From assembly GCF_023923225.1 (NCBI RefSeq), contig NZ_CP099489.1, positions 1,364,001 to 1,428,000 of the forward strand: DNA of 64,000 nucleotides. Reading direction: 5' to 3'. The notes under the pieces were generated by a model. It was not told the DNA's origin and did no database searches. It was given only the letters and a program-made list of their open reading frames with translations. Source of the stretch: Ornithinimicrobium faecis (GTDB lineage Bacteria; Actinomycetota; Actinomycetes; Actinomycetales; Dermatophilaceae). The position numbers and the translations under genes are program-made. Shown here in pieces: positions 19,555 through 26,924 of the stretch (position 1 is the first letter of the stretch; each line of letters opens with the position of its first letter).

Positions 19555-20696
19555 ACTTCAACCCAGACAAGGTCCGGGACGTCGCGGCCGCCCAACTTGA
19601 CGGCGATCCACAGGGCGGTGCAGGGCTGTGTGTCCTCGTCGACGGGGTCGAGGTCCTGCACGAGACCTGGGGCCTGGCCGACGCAGAGACCGGCACGGAC
19701 TACACCGGCGACACCCTGCAGATCGTGCAGAGCATGGGCAAAGGGGTGATCGGTGCCGCGGCGGCACTGCTCATGGGCCGCGGAGAGCTCGACCCGGACG
19801 AGCGAGTCGCGGCCTACTGGCCGGAGTTCGGCACCGCGGGCAAGGAGGACATCACCGTCGCGCAGTTGCTGTCCCACCAGTCCGGGTTGGTCCATCTCGA
19901 TGACACGATGCCGTTCGAGCTCACCACAGACCGGGACCGGCTGTGTGCTGCGCTGGTCGCCCAGCCACCCGCGTGGGAGCCCGGGACACGGGTCGGCTAC
20001 AGCCCGCAGACCTTCGGCAACTACGCCGACTTCTTGTTCGAGCGTGCCTCGGGCCACGGGTTCGCCGACCTCCTGACGGAGATCACCACGGCGTTGCAGG
20101 TCGAGATGTTCGTCGGACTCCCACGGGAGCACTGGCACCGCGCTGCCCGGGCGCTCGCTGCCGCGCCCACGGGCGTCACGGCCAACCTGGACCCTGCGTT
20201 CGCCGCAGACCTTGCCGACCCCGACAGCCTGCTGATGCGGGTCATGCGCAACATCCCGGGCGCGCTCGAGGACCCGATGGCGCTGGTCAACGGGGAGCCC
20301 ATCCGCTCCGGATTCATGCCGGGGGCCAACATGTTTGCCAGCGCCCGGGCCTTCGCACATCTCTTCGGAGCGCTGAGCTCGGTCCTGACCGGGGAATCCT
20401 CGCCCCTGTGGCAGCAGGACGCACTCCAGGTCGCGACCACCGAGGTGGCTCGTGGGGACGACGCCGTCACGCGGACCGAGACGGCCTTTGCGCTCGCCTT
20501 CCAGAAGCCCAGCGCCACCTATCCGCTGGGCCGCAGTGCACGGGCGTTTGGCCACGGCGGTGCGGGAGGTTCCCTCGTCATGGCCGACCCAGATCTCGGT
20601 TTCGCGATGTGTTGGATGCCCACCCGTTATGGGACGGCGGCCTTCGACGAGCGACAGACCGCAGTGCTCGATGCCATCTACGCAGAACTGGAGTGA
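19551..20696 (+). CDS. Serine hydrolase, class C beta-lactamase/EstA-like
   Basis: A 381-residue penicillin-binding-protein-like serine hydrolase. The S-x-x-K motif is SMGK near residue 63, the Y-x-N-like element is within YSPQTFGNY, and the third motif is replaced by GHGGAGGS, as in EstA-type carboxylesterases and D-aminopeptidases of this fold. No signal peptide is seen, so it acts in the cytosol, which argues against a resistance beta-lactamase. Its ATG overlaps the ATPase stop. It may hydrolyse an ester or D-amino-acid amide carried in by the transporter. Confidence 0.84.
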   Translation: MNFNPDKVRDVAAAQLDGDPQGGAGLCVLVDGVEVLHETWGLADAETGTDYTGDTLQIVQSMGKGVIGAAAALLMGRGELDPDERVAAYWPEFGTAGKEDITVAQLLSHQSGLVHLDDTMPFELTTDRDRLCAALVAQPPAWEPGTRVGYSPQTFGNYADFLFERASGHGFADLLTEITTALQVEMFVGLPREHWHRAARALAAAPTGVTANLDPAFAADLADPDSLLMRVMRNIPGALEDPMALVNGEPIRSGFMPGANMFASARAFAHLFGALSSVLTGESSPLWQQDALQVATTEVARGDDAVTRTETAFALAFQKPSATYPLGRSARAFGHGGAGGSLVMADPDLGFAMCWMPTRYGTAAFDERQTAVLDAIYAELE

Positions 20697-20703
20697 AGCA
20701 CCC

Positions 20704-21654
20704 ATGAGCCCAACCCTTGTCCAGACCACCGCAGACCTCTCCTACGTGCTGCCGGGGACGACCTTCTACGAGTTCGACTCCGAGCGCGTGGGAGCCCGTT
20801 TCGGTGTCTGGGTGACGCTGCCCCTGCTCTACGACCAGGAAGAGCGCGACTACCCCCTGGTGTTCCAGCCCGACGGCAACAAGGCCGCCCCGACGACCGC
20901 CCCGCCCGCGGCGTTGCTGCGGGACGACCCGATCAACCCGATCAAGCCGTTCATCCAGGTCTCTGTCGGATATGTGGGTGAGGACGCCCGGCGGCTGCTG
21001 GCGATCCGCGCACGCGACCTGCTCCCGCCTGGGGAACCACTGTCGTCCGAGGTCGACGAGAGCATGCTCGACAATCTGCCCAGGGCCGGGATGTTGAGTC
21101 GGGCGGATGCCCGCCTCTATCTGGATCACCTGCGCGACCCGCACGCCGACCGGTTTCTCGCCTTCCTGACCGAGGAGCTCGACCCGGCCCTGCGGTCCCA
21201 GTTCCGCGTCAGCGATTCGGGGACCGGCCTGCACGGATTTTCCTACGGCGGCCTGTTCGCGTCCTATGCCGCGCTCAGCACCGACCACTTCGAGATGGTC
21301 GGGGCCGGGAGCCCGGGGATCCTGCACAACTCGACCGTCCTGGACCTGTATGACCAGGCGGTGGCCGACGAGTCCCGACCGACGGCCCGTCATCTGCATG
21401 TCACGGTGTGCGAGCGTGAACTGACCTATCCCTCCACCTATCAGGATCTTGTGGGCCGCGGTGCGGTCGACCTGGTGCGGCGAGCGGGTCAGAACCCGGT
21501 CCAGGGGATGGACGTCACAGCTGCCTTCACCCCGACCGAGTCGCATGCGACCGGCAGTGCCGCCTCCTGGTTCTCGTTCCTGCGCGAGTGCTATGCAGCC
21601 GATTCCCCAACCTCCACGCTCGCTCGGGTCCACCCGTCCGGTGAGTCGCAGTAG
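20704..21654 (+). CDS. Alpha/beta hydrolase, enterochelin-esterase-like
   Basis: A 316-residue hydrolase related to the esterase D/enterochelin esterase family. The nucleophile elbow is GFSYGGLFASYAAL (G-x-S-x-G), and a late SHATGSAASWFSFLRE supplies a candidate catalytic His. The ATG at 20704, 7 bp after the previous stop, is preferred to upstream in-frame starts that lie inside the serine-hydrolase gene. It closes the operon that begins with the FAD oxidoreductase. It probably cleaves a small ester or peptide conjugate; nothing specific to siderophores is nearby. Confidence 0.82.
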   Translation: MSPTLVQTTADLSYVLPGTTFYEFDSERVGARFGVWVTLPLLYDQEERDYPLVFQPDGNKAAPTTAPPAALLRDDPINPIKPFIQVSVGYVGEDARRLLAIRARDLLPPGEPLSSEVDESMLDNLPRAGMLSRADARLYLDHLRDPHADRFLAFLTEELDPALRSQFRVSDSGTGLHGFSYGGLFASYAALSTDHFEMVGAGSPGILHNSTVLDLYDQAVADESRPTARHLHVTVCERELTYPSTYQDLVGRGAVDLVRRAGQNPVQGMDVTAAFTPTESHATGSAASWFSFLRECYAADSPTSTLARVHPSGESQ

Positions 21655-21719
21655 CAAACCCACGCCGAACTGAGGGCGCTGGTGGAAGGCGAGCCCGGGG
21701 GAGGTGACCGAAACGGTGA

Positions 21720-21743
21720 AGCCGGCTGTCGGCATACCCGGCT
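21720..21743. terminator. Weak hairpin after the peptide-island operon
   Basis: Arms AGCCGG and CCGGCT with a 12-nt loop lie 66 bp after the esterase stop and 46 bp before the first GNAT gene. There is no T tract. The position fits operon termination, but the stem is short. Confidence 0.3.
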
Positions 21744-21788
21744 GTGGGTCATGATGGGAGGAAGTGACTTCGAAGGGACCGATCTGCT

Positions 21789-22115
21789 GTGAGCCCGACC
21801 GTGCGTGACAACCCCGATCAGAACCGCTACGAGATCTACGTCGATGACGAGCTCGCGGGATTCGGGGACTACAAACGCAGCCCTGGACGCATCGCGTTCA
21901 CCCACACCGAAGTCGGGAAGGAGTTCTCCGGGCGCGGACTGGCTCGCAAGCTGGTCGCCGACGAACTGGCGGACGCGCGGCAGCGAGGTCTTGGGGTGCT
22001 GCCGTTCTGTCCGTATGTGCAGCAAGTGATCGCCAAGAACCCCGACAAGTATCTGGACCTGGTGCCGGCCGACCAGCGGGCCCGGTTCAAGTTGCCGGAG
22101 GGTGACGCCCAGTGA
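21789..22115 (+). CDS. GNAT-like N-acetyltransferase, small (copy 1)
   Basis: A 108-residue protein of the compact YjdJ/GTNAT-like acetyltransferase group. It contains the acetyl-CoA-binding pattern FSGRGLARKLVADELADARQRG (Q/RxxGxA-type loop) and the conserved ending PFCPYVQQVIAKNP. The GTG start at 21789 comes after a weak GGGAC region. The neighbouring gene encodes a homologous protein and overlaps its stop. Such proteins may acetylate small amines, but the true substrate is unknown. Confidence 0.8.
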   Translation: MSPTVRDNPDQNRYEIYVDDELAGFGDYKRSPGRIAFTHTEVGKEFSGRGLARKLVADELADARQRGLGVLPFCPYVQQVIAKNPDKYLDLVPADQRARFKLPEGDAQ

Positions 22116-22402
22116 GCATCGAGGTGCGCGACGTCCCGGAGAACAACCGCTACGAGGCGGTGCGCGACGGGACCGTGCTCGGGTTCGCGGAGTATCAGCG
22201 GACCGAGGACCTCGTGGTGTTCACCCACACCGAGATTGACCCGCAGTTTGAGGGGCAGGGCGTCGGCAGCACGCTCGTGCGCGAGGCCCTCGACCACGTC
22301 CGCAGCCTGGGCCTGAAGGCGCTGCCGGTCTGCCCGTTCGTGCAGGCGTGGATGCAGCGTCACCCTGAGTACGCGTCACTCGACTATCGGGCTCGTGGCT
22401 GA
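22112..22402 (+). CDS. GNAT-like N-acetyltransferase, small (copy 2)
   Basis: A 96-residue homologue of the preceding gene. Matching blocks are NRYEAVRDG versus NRYEIYVDD, FTHTEI versus FTHTEV, FEGQGVGSTLVREAL versus FSGRGLARKLVADEL, and PVCPFVQAWMQRHPEY versus PFCPYVQQVIAKNPDKY. The GTG start overlaps the copy 1 stop and its own stop overlaps the oxidoreductase start by 8 bp, so the three genes form one unit. The pair probably arose by tandem duplication. Confidence 0.8.
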   Translation: MSIEVRDVPENNRYEAVRDGTVLGFAEYQRTEDLVVFTHTEIDPQFEGQGVGSTLVREALDHVRSLGLKALPVCPFVQAWMQRHPEYASLDYRARG

Positions 22403-23753
22403 GCAGGAGCGCTTCGACGCCGCGGTTCTCGGCATGGGGCCGGGCGGGGAGGTGGCGGCCGACCGGCTGCTGAAGGCCGGCAAGAAGGTGCTGGTCGTCG
22501 AGCCCGAGCTCATCGGTGGTGAGTGCGGCTACTGGGCCTGCATCCCGTCCAAGACCCTGCTGCGTCCGGTGGAACTCGCCTGGTCGACCGCGGAGACCCC
22601 CGGCGTCACCACCAGCAGCGTGGTGTGGGAAGAGGCCCGGTCCTGGCGGGACGACATGGTGCGCCACCACGACGACGCCCGGCAGGTCCAGCAGTATGAG
22701 GAGCAGGGCGCGACCGTCGTGCGCGGGGCCGCACGCATCGCCGGACCCGGACGGATCGACGTGCAGGGCCGCGAGTTCACCACGGACCAGATCGTCGTCG
22801 CCACCGGCTCCACCGCACGCGTGCCCGACATCGAGGGCCTGGACCAGTGCACGGTCTGGACCAACCGCGAGGCCACCAACCTGCGTGAGGTCCCCCGGCG
22901 AGTCGTCATCATCGGCGCCGGTCCCGTCGCGGTCGAGACGAGTCAGTATCTGCGCGGCCTCGGGGCTGAGGTCACGATCCTTGCTCGGGGACGTCGCCTC
23001 CTGGGGCGCGAGGAGCCGCGGGTCAGCGAACTGGCCCTGGAGCACCTGCGTGCCAGGGGCATCACCGTGCTGCTCAACACCTCGGCCGAGCGTGCCCACC
23101 GGGACGGTGCGGACAGCATGCTCGTGCTCCCCGACGGCACCGCCCTGGCCGCTGACGCCGTCGTGGTCGCGACCGGACGTCAGCCGCGGACCCAGGACCT
23201 CGGGCTGGAGAGCCTGTCCGTCGTGCTCGACAAGGAGACCGGTGCCATCGAGGTCGACGAGCACTGCGCTGGGGGACCAGGGGTGTGGGCCGTCGGTGAC
23301 GTCACCGGGATCATGGAGGTCACCCACGTCGCGAAGTATCAGGCCCGGGTCGCGGTGGACACGATGCTCGGGCGTGCCCGGTCAGCGAACTACGACGCCA
23401 TCCCGCGCGTGGTCTTCGGGCACCCCGAGGTGGCGGCCGTCGGTCTCACCCGCGAGCAGGCTGCCGAGAAGATGCAGGTCGTTGCGGCCGAGGTGGATCT
23501 CACCGCAGCCCTCGCCCGTCCCTGGACCCACGAGCAGGAACCGAGCGGTCAGGCACTCGGCGTGCTCGCCGACCGGGACCGCGGTGTGCTCGTCGGGGCG
23601 TGGGCGGTGGCACCTCACGCGAGCGAGTGGATCCACCAGGCGGCCCTTGCCATCAGGGAGCAGATCCCGGTCGAGCGGCTCCTCGACCAGGTCGCGCAGT
23701 TCCCGACCTACAGCGAGGGCTATCTCGCCGCGCTGGAGGACCTCGAGCTCTGA
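22395..23753 (+). CDS. FAD-dependent pyridine nucleotide-disulfide oxidoreductase
   Basis: A 452-residue flavoprotein of the dihydrolipoamide dehydrogenase/mercuric reductase class. The FAD motif GMGPGG is near residue 13, and the redox disulfide is Cys44-x4-Cys49 in GECGYWACIPSK. The NAD(P) site is IIGAGPVAVE, and the second FAD motif is GVWAVGDVTG. It lacks the C-terminal vicinal cysteines and N-terminal HMA domain of mercuric reductases. The HP-E dyad of the classical lipoamide dehydrogenase C terminus is not obvious; the end reads FPTYSEGYLAALEDL. It is co-transcribed with two GNATs; electron acceptor unknown. Confidence 0.87.
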   Translation: MAEQERFDAAVLGMGPGGEVAADRLLKAGKKVLVVEPELIGGECGYWACIPSKTLLRPVELAWSTAETPGVTTSSVVWEEARSWRDDMVRHHDDARQVQQYEEQGATVVRGAARIAGPGRIDVQGREFTTDQIVVATGSTARVPDIEGLDQCTVWTNREATNLREVPRRVVIIGAGPVAVETSQYLRGLGAEVTILARGRRLLGREEPRVSELALEHLRARGITVLLNTSAERAHRDGADSMLVLPDGTALAADAVVVATGRQPRTQDLGLESLSVVLDKETGAIEVDEHCAGGPGVWAVGDVTGIMEVTHVAKYQARVAVDTMLGRARSANYDAIPRVVFGHPEVAAVGLTREQAAEKMQVVAAEVDLTAALARPWTHEQEPSGQALGVLADRDRGVLVGAWAVAPHASEWIHQAALAIREQIPVERLLDQVAQFPTYSEGYLAALEDLEL

Positions 23754-23785
23754 CCCCTGGGCCGCTGCGACCTGCCCATCAGGGG
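23754..23785. terminator. Candidate terminator between convergent genes
   Basis: CCCCTG and CAGGGG can pair, with additional GGC/GCC pairing inside. It lies immediately after the oxidoreductase stop and 28 bp before the end of the opposing LysR gene. The stem is imperfect and no T tract is present. Confidence 0.35.
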
Positions 23786-23813
23786 CGTCCCCGCCCTGCC
23801 ACCGGGCCAGGCG

Positions 23814-24701
23814 CTAGGTGGCCCGCTTGAGCACGTGCTCGTGGAACAGCCGTGCCGCGGGCAACATCTGGCGCTCCTCCGACCAGACGAGTCCGACCTC
23901 ACGCACCGCGAGCCGGTCGGTCAGGGGGAGGTAGTGGACGCTGGTCGAGGAGATGCTCTCGGGCGCCCGTGGTGACGGAAGCACGGAGACGCCGAGTCCA
24001 GCCGCAACGAACGCGCGTGCGGTCGCCAGGTCGTCGCACTCGAAGGCCACCTGGGGCGTGAAGTCGGCGCGGGTGGCCAGCTCGTCCACCTTGTCGCGCA
24101 GCGCTGACCCCGGGCGGAACAGCACGAACGACTGGTCCTCGGCGTCGGCCAGGTCGAGCGGCTCGTCCCGGTCGATGAGGTGGTGCCCGGCGGGCACAGC
24201 CAGGAACAGCGGCTCCTCGACCAGCCGTGCCCAGCGGGCCGACCCGGGGTGGGGCCGTACAGTGGAGAGCTCCAGGTCGATGTCGCTGCGGGCCCGGACG
24301 GTGGTGTCCGCCTCCTCCACCTGTGGGCGCAACAGGATGCGCACCTCGGGGTGGTCAGCACGGAAGCTGCTGACCAGGTCCGGCACGAGCCAGGTGCCGA
24401 GCGAGGAGTGGAAGGCCAGGGTGACCGTGCCGGTCTCGGGGTCGACCAACTGGTGCACGGCGGCCAGCCCGTCGTCGAGCTGATGCAGCATCGCGTCCAC
24501 ATGGCGTTTGAAGGCCGCCCCGGCATGCGTCATCCGCAAGGTGCGACCGGAGCGGTGCAGCAGCGGGGTGCCGACCTCCCGGTCCAGTCGCGCCAGCGCA
24601 CGGGACACCCCTGGTTGGGTGGTGCCCTCGATCCAGCTCAACTCGGTCACCGTGATCCCGTCAGCCACCTGCTGGAACCACCGAAGGTCTCGCGTCTCCA
24701 T
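23814..24701 (-). CDS. LysR family transcriptional regulator
   Basis: A 295-residue LysR-type regulator. The N-terminal winged helix-turn-helix spans roughly residues 1-60 (TQPGVSRALARLDREVGTPLLHR), followed by the linker helix and an effector domain with FHSSLGTWLVPDLVSSFRADHPEV. The ATG at 24701 starts at the typical family position. The gene is divergent from a 27-codon ORF at 24780, with about 78 bp between the two starts, so a shared regulatory region is likely. The effector is unknown. Confidence 0.9.
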   Translation of the reverse strand: METRDLRWFQQVADGITVTELSWIEGTTQPGVSRALARLDREVGTPLLHRSGRTLRMTHAGAAFKRHVDAMLHQLDDGLAAVHQLVDPETGTVTLAFHSSLGTWLVPDLVSSFRADHPEVRILLRPQVEEADTTVRARSDIDLELSTVRPHPGSARWARLVEEPLFLAVPAGHHLIDRDEPLDLADAEDQSFVLFRPGSALRDKVDELATRADFTPQVAFECDDLATARAFVAAGLGVSVLPSPRAPESISSTSVHYLPLTDRLAVREVGLVWSEERQMLPAARLFHEHVLKRAT

Positions 24702-24705
24702 GACA

Positions 24706-24715
24706 CATGATCATG
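24706..24715. promoter_or_regulatory. Palindrome in the LysR divergent control region
   Basis: CATGATCATG is a perfect 10-bp palindrome 5 bp upstream of the LysR start codon. On the plus strand a TTGGCT (about 24726) and TATGAC (about 24752) pair could form a weak promoter for the small ORF. These are visual calls only. Confidence 0.3.
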
Positions 24716-24779
24716 GCGCATGTCTTGGCTTCATTCCACTCATTGGACGTATGACCCCAGGTCACGAGAGAATGGAGCC

Positions 24780-24863
24780 ATGATGAAAACGCTACGCGCC
24801 ATCTTCCGTGACCTCGGTCAGGTGGGGACAACCGTGCCCTACCACCGCAACGTCACGCGCTGA
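24780..24863 (+). CDS. Possible 27-aa small protein or leader peptide
   Basis: ATG-ATG start, 27 codons, stop TGA at 24861-24863. The peptide starts MMKTLRAIFRDLGQ and ends VPYHRNVTR; it is basic, with no Cys and no run of a single amino acid that would suggest classical attenuation. GGAG lies 4-7 nt upstream of the first ATG. It is the only plus-strand coding possibility between the divergent LysR gene and the convergent DoxX gene, and a strong hairpin follows 13 nt after its stop. I do not recognise a family. It may be a LysR-controlled micropeptide or a chance ORF. Confidence 0.45.
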   Translation: MMKTLRAIFRDLGQVGTTVPYHRNVTR

Positions 24864-24876
24864 CCCCACAACCAAC

Positions 24877-24918
24877 GACCGCTGCCCCGGGCGCCATCTG
24901 GCACCCGGGGCAGCGGTC
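24877..24918. terminator. Strong intrinsic terminator-like hairpin
   Basis: Left arm GACCGCTGCCCCGGG (24877-24891) pairs with CCCGGGGCAGCGGTC (24904-24918), with an extra GCC/GGC pairing around the loop. TTTCT follows directly on the plus strand. It terminates the small ORF transcript and could also stop transcription of the convergent DoxX gene, which ends at 24977. Confidence 0.8.
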
Positions 24919-24932
24919 TTTCTGATCGGCTA

Positions 24933-24986
24933 CGCCCTGATCAGTTCGTTCGCCCTGATCGGTTGCTACGCCCTGATCAGTTGGTG
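24933..24986. repeat. Three 18-bp tandem repeats
   Basis: The block CGCCCTGATC recurs at 24933, 24951 and 24969, exactly 18 bp apart, each followed by a variant of AGTTCGTT. A partial copy (CTGATCGGCTA) precedes them. Two copies contain the palindrome CTGATCAG. The third copy overlaps the 3' end of the DoxX gene, including its stop codon. Confidence 0.75.
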
Positions 24987-25447
24987 AAGGGTGCAGCCTC
25001 GCGGATCTTCTTGCCGGTCGCGCGGGCCTTCTTCTTCGCGGTCCCGGCGATGCCCTGGGTGAGCAGGGTCAGCCCGGCGCCGACGAGCCAGGAGTCCTTG
25101 GCCACTGCCGTGCCTTCCTGGCTCGGGCGGATGCCGTCGTCCTGGGTCATCGCCGGGTTGGTGAAGTACATCCCCATCAGGCTGGCGCCGAACCCGGTCA
25201 GGGCTGCGCCGGCAACGGTCGCAGGGACCATCGGCAACAGGAGGGCTGCACCGACGCCGATCTCGCCGTAGGCCAGGAGCGTGGCGAACTTCTTGGGCTC
25301 CATGTCCTTGAAGACGGCGGGGTAGGTGCTCGCTGCGGCACCGTGCAGGAACGCGGCGGTGTCCTCGTCGGCGCCGAGCTTGCTCAGGCCGGAGTTGAGG
25401 ATGAAGGCACCTGTCGCGATGCGGATCGGCATGTGGGTCGGGTGCAT
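24977..25447 (-). CDS. DoxX family membrane protein
   Basis: A 156-residue integral membrane protein of the DoxX-like group. It has hydrophobic segments around IRIATGAFILNSGLSKL, LLAYGEIGVGAALLLPMVPATVAGAALTGFG and WLVGAGLTLLTQGIAG, and a lysine-rich C terminus (KKKARATGKK) that is probably cytoplasmic. GAGGAG is 6 nt before the ATG. DoxX proteins are linked to thiol/redox or quinone biology in some organisms, but no partner is evident here. It is divergent from the secreted repeat protein. Confidence 0.82.
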   Translation of the reverse strand: MHPTHMPIRIATGAFILNSGLSKLGADEDTAAFLHGAAASTYPAVFKDMEPKKFATLLAYGEIGVGAALLLPMVPATVAGAALTGFGASLMGMYFTNPAMTQDDGIRPSQEGTAVAKDSWLVGAGLTLLTQGIAGTAKKKARATGKKIREAAPFTN

Positions 25448-25530
25448 AGGAACTCCTCGGTGGTGGGGCGCTGTCCCCAGCAGCGTAATCCGGCTGTGCG
25501 GGTAGAGCAGAAATGGGTCGCTGAGACACG

Positions 25531-25551
25531 TTCACGGAATAGTCATGTGAA
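25531..25551. promoter_or_regulatory. Inverted repeat in an A+T-rich intergenic region
   Basis: TTCAC-N11-GTGAA lies between the divergent DoxX and secreted-protein genes, in the most A+T-rich stretch nearby (25540-25580). It could be an operator or overlap the promoter of the secreted protein. No convincing -35/-10 pair was found. Confidence 0.3.
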
Positions 25552-25630
25552 GGTATTGCAAAAGTAAAGAACTCCTGGCAGGCTGCCCTGAGCATCACCC
25601 CCGTGAGCACCCTCTGAAGGAGTCAAATTC

Positions 25631-26836
25631 GTGGAATCCCCTGTGTCCGCCCGCAAGTTGTCCAAGCCCCTCGGCGCCCTGTCCGCCCTGGTCATGGGCG
25701 TTGCCATGACGGCCGTCCCTGCCGCTGCCCACGCAGAGGAAGCAGACACGAAGGCGCCGATCGTGACCGTCAAGTCAGGCGACTCGTTCACTGTCGTGGC
25801 CAACGGCGACTACGAGAAGGTGTCCTTCTCGCTCCAGGACGCGGGCAAGATCGACAAGGTCGTGCTCAACGGTGTGACCAAGGACCTGTCCAACAACATC
25901 TGGTCGGACCTGAACCACGTCAAGCCCGGTGTCTTTGGTGCGATCCACGGCGAGAACACCCTGGAGGTCTATGACGTCGCCGGCAATGTCACCACCCACA
26001 CCTTCGTGCTCAACCCGCAGGCGCCGACGGTGACCGTCAAGGAGGGTGACACCTTCACCGCAACTGACGGGGCGGCATACGAGAAGGTGTCGTTCAAGCT
26101 GACGGATGCGGGCAAGGTCGACAAGGTTGTGCTCAACGGTGTGGTCAAGGACCTGGCCAACGACAAGTGGTCGGACCTGAACTACGTCAAGCCGGGCGTC
26201 TTTGGCGCGGTCCTGGGTGAGAACACCCTGGAGGTCTATGACGTCGCCGGCAACGTGACGACCGTGCACTTCACCCTGAGTGCCACCGGCCCGAGCGTCA
26301 CGATCAAGGACAATGCGACCTACACGGTTGCCGACGGTGACGCCTATGAGTTGATCTCCTTCAAGCTGTTCGATGAGGGCAAGGTCGACAGGGTCGTCGT
26401 CAACGGTGTGGTCAAGGACCTGTCCAACAACAAGTGGTCGGACCTGAACTACGTCAAGCCTGGTGCCTTCGGCGGCGTCCTGGGTGAGAACACGCTCGTG
26501 GCCTATGACATCTCCGGCAACAGCACGACCGTCAACTTCACGCTGGTCGAGCCGATGGTGGCCGCCGGGACGCCGAGCATCACGTCCCACCTCCCGCGCG
26601 GTCGGATCAAGCAGGGCGCCGAGCTGACGGTGAATGAGGGTGACTGGGCCCAGGGTGCTCAGCTCACCTACCAGTGGTTCCGCGATGGCGAGGCCGTTGA
26701 GGGTGAGACGGGCCAGATGCTGCACCTCAAGGGTGGACGCTGGCCTGCAGGCACTGTCATCACGGTCGAGGTGACGGGCTCACTAGATGGCCACCGTCCC
26801 GCCGTCGCATCGACCACGGTTGTGGCGACGCGGTAA
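25631..26836 (+). CDS. Secreted protein with three 89-residue repeats
   Basis: A 401-residue exported protein. A Sec signal is visible: basic ARKLSKP, a hydrophobic core, and AAAHA-E around residue 36. Residues 42-130, 131-219 and 220-308 are three repeats of exactly 89 residues with shared blocks such as VVLNGVVKDL, KWSDLNYVKPG and GENTLEVYDVAGN; the fold is likely beta-sandwich. Residues 309-401 form a different Ig-like domain with LTYQWFRDGEAV. No LPXTG or C-terminal membrane anchor is seen, so it is released or held non-covalently. The GTG start at 25631 has AAGGAG 9 nt upstream. Function unknown; adhesion or binding is a guess. Confidence 0.85.
   Translation: MESPVSARKLSKPLGALSALVMGVAMTAVPAAAHAEEADTKAPIVTVKSGDSFTVVANGDYEKVSFSLQDAGKIDKVVLNGVTKDLSNNIWSDLNHVKPGVFGAIHGENTLEVYDVAGNVTTHTFVLNPQAPTVTVKEGDTFTATDGAAYEKVSFKLTDAGKVDKVVLNGVVKDLANDKWSDLNYVKPGVFGAVLGENTLEVYDVAGNVTTVHFTLSATGPSVTIKDNATYTVADGDAYELISFKLFDEGKVDRVVVNGVVKDLSNNKWSDLNYVKPGAFGGVLGENTLVAYDISGNSTTVNFTLVEPMVAAGTPSITSHLPRGRIKQGAELTVNEGDWAQGAQLTYQWFRDGEAVEGETGQMLHLKGGRWPAGTVITVEVTGSLDGHRPAVASTTVVATR
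25754..26554 (+). repeat. Three in-frame 267-bp repeats
   Basis: Units 25754-26020, 26021-26287 and 26288-26554 encode the 89-residue repeats of the secreted protein. The second and third share long near-identical nucleotide runs (encoding KWSDLNYVKPG). They are equal in length without gaps, indicating relatively recent internal duplication. Confidence 0.85.
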
Positions 26837-26863
26837 GGCTGCCTCTCTAAGCGATGAGCTGTA

Positions 26864-26894
26864 AGGGCCCCGGTGCGCATCGCGCCGTGGCCCT
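26864..26894. terminator. Hairpin between convergent genes
   Basis: AGGGCC (26864-26869) pairs with GGCCCT (26889-26894), with an inner stem GGTGCG/CGCGCC. It lies 28 bp after the secreted-protein stop and 31 bp before the end of the opposing hydrolase, so it may act in both directions. Confidence 0.6.
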
Positions 26895-26924
26895 GTCAGC
26901 GCCTGGAGGAGGCCACGTCCCCGC

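Noticed and set aside
24966..25610. A longer minus-strand open frame over the DoxX gene
   Set aside because: It is in a different frame from the DoxX protein, has no conserved domain and its translation is Arg/Pro-rich.
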